Shown piece after piece: positions 4,996-6,433 of a DNA stretch of 6,433 bases. The stretch's first letter is position 1. The number at the start of each line of letters is the position of its first letter. The notes below the pieces were generated by a model, which was not told where the DNA came from, did no database searches, and saw only the letters and a list, made by a program, of their open reading frames with translations. Source of the DNA: Candidatus Aminicenantota bacterium (GTDB lineage: Bacteria; Acidobacteriota; Aminicenantia; UBA2199); NCBI GenBank assembly GCA_020355945.1, contig CP070627.1:6895675-6902107 (forward strand). Reading direction: 5' to 3'. A program made the translations under genes and the position numbers.

Positions 4996-5414
4996 TCTCA
5001 GAAAGATTCGCTCATCCCCCAGTCCTATTTGCCGGTTCCCCATTTTTATTCGGTCATCCCGCAAAAAAATTGACCATTCCTCAATTTTCTCCAGTCTTTC
5101 CTCAAATTCATCCGGTCATCCCTCAAATTGATTCGGCCATTCCCCGGCATTATTTGACCTTTCCTCAGCTCAATTTTATCATCCCTCAACTTTATTCGAC
5201 CATCCCTCAATTTAATTTGGTGATTCCTCAGGACTATTCACCCTTTCCTCGATTTAATTCGGTGATTCCTCATACCTATTGAGTTCACCCTCAGTTCAAT
5301 TCGATCTTTCCTCAACCTTATTCGTCCATCCCTCAACTCAATTCGATGATTCCTCAGTTCAATTGAGCCATCCCTCAAGTTTGTGCTGCCTTTCCTCATT
5401 GCCCTTTTCCGGTC
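4996..5414 (+). repeat. Array 2: about 20 degenerate units with a 21-bp period, core CCTCA ... ATTCG
   Basis: The CCTCA-type anchor falls at 4996, 5017, 5038, 5059, 5079, 5100, 5121 and then every 21 bp to 5394; only the step 5059-5079 is 20. The first four units are weak. Conserved parts are CCTCA at the unit start, ATTCG about ten bases later, and a CATC, CTTT or GATT end. In one plus frame it reads as a heptapeptide, PQ-(L/F/I)-(N/Y/D)-S-x-(I/F), but TGA interrupts at 5280-5282 and 5364-5366. On the minus strand RI-x-LR-(D/N/K)-x repeats, with one TGA at 5240-5238. A 21-bp step keeps every frame in phase, so open frames alone do not prove coding. No start signal for a protein is convincing. 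It has no spacers, so it is not a CRISPR. Confidence 0.88.
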
Positions 5415-5473
5415 CCCTTTACTTTGTCTTGGCACGGGTCACCTTCGTGGAAGCCATCCATGTGAAATAATTT

Positions 5474-5482
5474 ACCTGGCAC
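5474..5482 (+). repeat. Partial GTGCCtGGCAC palindrome, copy 3
   Basis: ACCTGGCAC followed by a T-rich run keeps the right half of the GTGCCTGGCAC motif and has the same orientation as the other copies. With copy 2 it brackets array 2. The left arm is degraded (TTTACC instead of GTGCC), so it may be a decayed copy or chance. Confidence 0.35.
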
Positions 5483-5497
5483 TATTTTTTTTGTTTA

Positions 5498-5535
5498 CCA
5501 GGCTTACGAAGCCGAGGCTTAGAATTTTATCCTGG
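5498..5535. repeat. Small hairpin cluster GGCTT-ACG-AAGCC-GA-GGCTT
   Basis: GGCTT (5501-5505), AAGCC (5509-5513) and GGCTT (5516-5520) allow two mutually exclusive 5-bp stems, and CCAGG (5498-5502) can pair with CCTGG (5531-5535) around them. It lies immediately before the promoter at 5540 and outside its transcript. It resembles interspersed palindromic repeats more than a regulatory site of the next gene; an upstream operator is an alternative. Confidence 0.35.
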
Positions 5536-5539
5536 AACG

Positions 5540-5567
5540 TTGACAAAATAAAAAAAAACATTATAAT
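5540..5567 (+). promoter_or_regulatory. Consensus sigma-70 promoter of the nuclease-like gene
   Basis: A perfect TTGACA (5540-5545), a 16-bp A-rich spacer and a perfect TATAAT (5562-5567) form the strongest promoter in the window. Transcription would begin near 5574, about 49 nt before the preferred ATG at 5623. This rules out a start for the gene upstream of 5574 on this transcript, even though the frame is open back to 5383. Confidence 0.85.
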
Positions 5568-5622
5568 ATCAGTAGATGTTAAAAAATTACAAGCACTCTT
5601 CTTAATGGAGGCAAAACAAAAC

Positions 5623-6324
5623 ATGGAAGCCGTACTGGAACAAAGAGTAGACACGCTGGAAAATGTGCTGGAGCGGTTTATTACTTCAACCAATAGAGCA
5701 CTGCTCAGGATGGAAAATGGAATCCGGGATTTGAAGTCAGAACTTGAGATAGAAGCAAAAAGACTGAATCAAAAGATTGCTGAACAGGACAAACGATTCA
5801 AAGAAGATATGGAAGTGAAGGATGATAAATTCAGAAAGGAAATGAAAGCAGAAGCTGACCGGATGAATAAGAAATGGGGAGACCTTGCCAATAAGATGGG
5901 AACGCTGCTAGAAGATATCGTGGCACCGTCGATTAAGCGCGTGGCATTCGAACTGTTTGGGTTTAAACGAATCAATTTCTTCGGAGTACGATTGGAAAAA
6001 ACAAAAGTAACCAATAGAGGGATTCAAAAGGAATTCGATGTCATTGTGGTGGGAGAGGATAAAGTCATATTAAATGAGACAAAATCGAAACCTTCCTCCG
6101 AATACGTTAAGGAATTTATCGATTTTATAAAAAAGGAGGAGTTTTACGACTATTTTCCCGATTATAAAGATAAAAAGTTAATCCCGGTTTTTTCCACGTT
6201 GTACATGCCTGCGGATGTTCTTAAGCGGCTGACCAAAAAAAGAATCTTTGCGATGGGGATGAGCGATTCAGTCATGACAGTATTAAACTATGACGAATGC
6301 CGCTCCCGGGGCTTACGGCCCTAA
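5623..6324 (+). CDS. Coiled-coil PD-(D/E)XK nuclease-like protein (DUF3782-like)
   Basis: This encodes 233 residues from the ATG at 5623, chosen because GGAGG (5607-5611) lies 11 nt upstream and the promoter gives a start near 5574. An in-frame ATG at 5605 would add six residues but lacks a ribosome site. Residues 1-85 form a charged coiled coil with heptad-like spacing. WGDLANKMGTLLEDIVAPSI (85-104) is the linker I know from DUF3782-type proteins. A PD-(D/E)XK-like core follows: Glu110 in a helix, Asp139 in KEFDVIVV and the E-T-K triad residues Glu152/Lys154, so the active site appears complete. Related proteins are common in cyanobacteria and archaea and are often multicopy; their substrate is unknown, and DNA cleavage is an inference from the fold. 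It stands alone, 1.7 kb from the ATPase gene, right after the repeat arrays, and is probably a soluble oligomer. No terminator is evident; only a weak inverted repeat lies at about 6353-6378. Confidence 0.85.
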   Translation: MEAVLEQRVDTLENVLERFITSTNRALLRMENGIRDLKSELEIEAKRLNQKIAEQDKRFKEDMEVKDDKFRKEMKAEADRMNKKWGDLANKMGTLLEDIVAPSIKRVAFELFGFKRINFFGVRLEKTKVTNRGIQKEFDVIVVGEDKVILNETKSKPSSEYVKEFIDFIKKEEFYDYFPDYKDKKLIPVFSTLYMPADVLKRLTKKRIFAMGMSDSVMTVLNYDECRSRGLRP

Positions 6325-6388
6325 AGGGAAAGAAAATAGCAAAGTATAGGGTCAGGGAATTTATTTGATTTTTTCCTGGATATTTTCC

Positions 6389-6399
6389 GTGCCTGGCAC
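6389..6399 (+). repeat. GTGCCtGGCAC palindrome, copy 4
   Basis: A perfect GTGCCTGGCAC preceded by TTTTCC, the same 17-bp context as copy 2 at 4971. It lies 64 bp after the last stop codon. The 3' end of the window beyond 6324 otherwise shows no gene. Confidence 0.6.
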
Positions 6400-6433
6400 G
6401 AATGCCACTAATCATTAAGCCGTCAAATCTTGC

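Noticed and set aside
4763..5131. Plus-strand hydrophobic frame of 122 codons
   Set aside because: Its first half is antisense to the nuclease remnant, which explains the Phe/Ser-rich pseudo-membrane look; the second half runs into array 2.
4201..5414. CRISPR array
   Set aside because: Units are contiguous and diverged, with no unique spacers of constant length, and no cas gene is present.
5383..5622. Upstream extension of the last gene to an ATG at 5383
   Set aside because: The extension covers array 2's end, repeat DNA and a perfect promoter at 5540-5567, and is not like the coiled-coil protein that follows.

Overview
The window is bacterial. It has Shine-Dalgarno sites, several close matches to sigma-70 promoters, and an accessory-type gene mix: a lone radical SAM enzyme, an archaeal-ATPase-like P-loop protein, a coiled-coil PD-(D/E)XK nuclease-like protein and an Rpn-type nuclease remnant. 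With long, repeat-filled intergenic DNA, this mix suggests a large environmental genome such as a Candidatus Aminicenantes-like lineage. That placement is inference from gene families and repeat style, not proof.

Layout. At 2-910 is the C-terminal part of an uncharacterised protein that probably begins before the window. At 911-1204 is a short intergenic region with a weak terminator-like hairpin, a copy of a GTGCCtGGCAC palindrome, an orphan block of degenerate 10-bp repeats and a promoter. At 1205-2692 is a radical SAM protein with an N-terminal cobalamin-binding-like region. At 2765-3877 is a P-loop ATPase whose near-perfect promoter places the transcription start on or next to the ATG, so the mRNA may be leaderless. 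At 5623-6324 is a coiled-coil PD-(D/E)XK nuclease-like protein (DUF3782-like) with its own very strong promoter.

About 1.7 kb between the ATPase and the nuclease-like gene (3878-5604) carries no intact gene of ordinary size. In order it holds: two GC-rich palindromes; a minus-strand promoter with a possible 16-residue ORF; a 19-unit array of 20-22 bp repeats, each with an internal dyad (4201-4590); a complex inverted repeat (4677-4738); a minus-strand 3' fragment of an Rpn/PD-(D/E)XK transposase-like gene (4780-4932); a GTGCCTGGCAC palindrome; a second, unrelated 20-unit array with an almost strict 21-bp period (4996-5414); another partial palindrome copy; a small hairpin cluster; and the promoter of the last gene.

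All four substantial genes lie on the plus strand. The three downstream ones each appear to have their own promoter, so there is no evidence for one operon. Nothing shows that the radical SAM protein, the ATPase and the nuclease-like protein act together. The most unusual content is the pair of neighbouring repeat arrays, both with a period of about two DNA helical turns but different sequence, in a repeat-rich accessory region.
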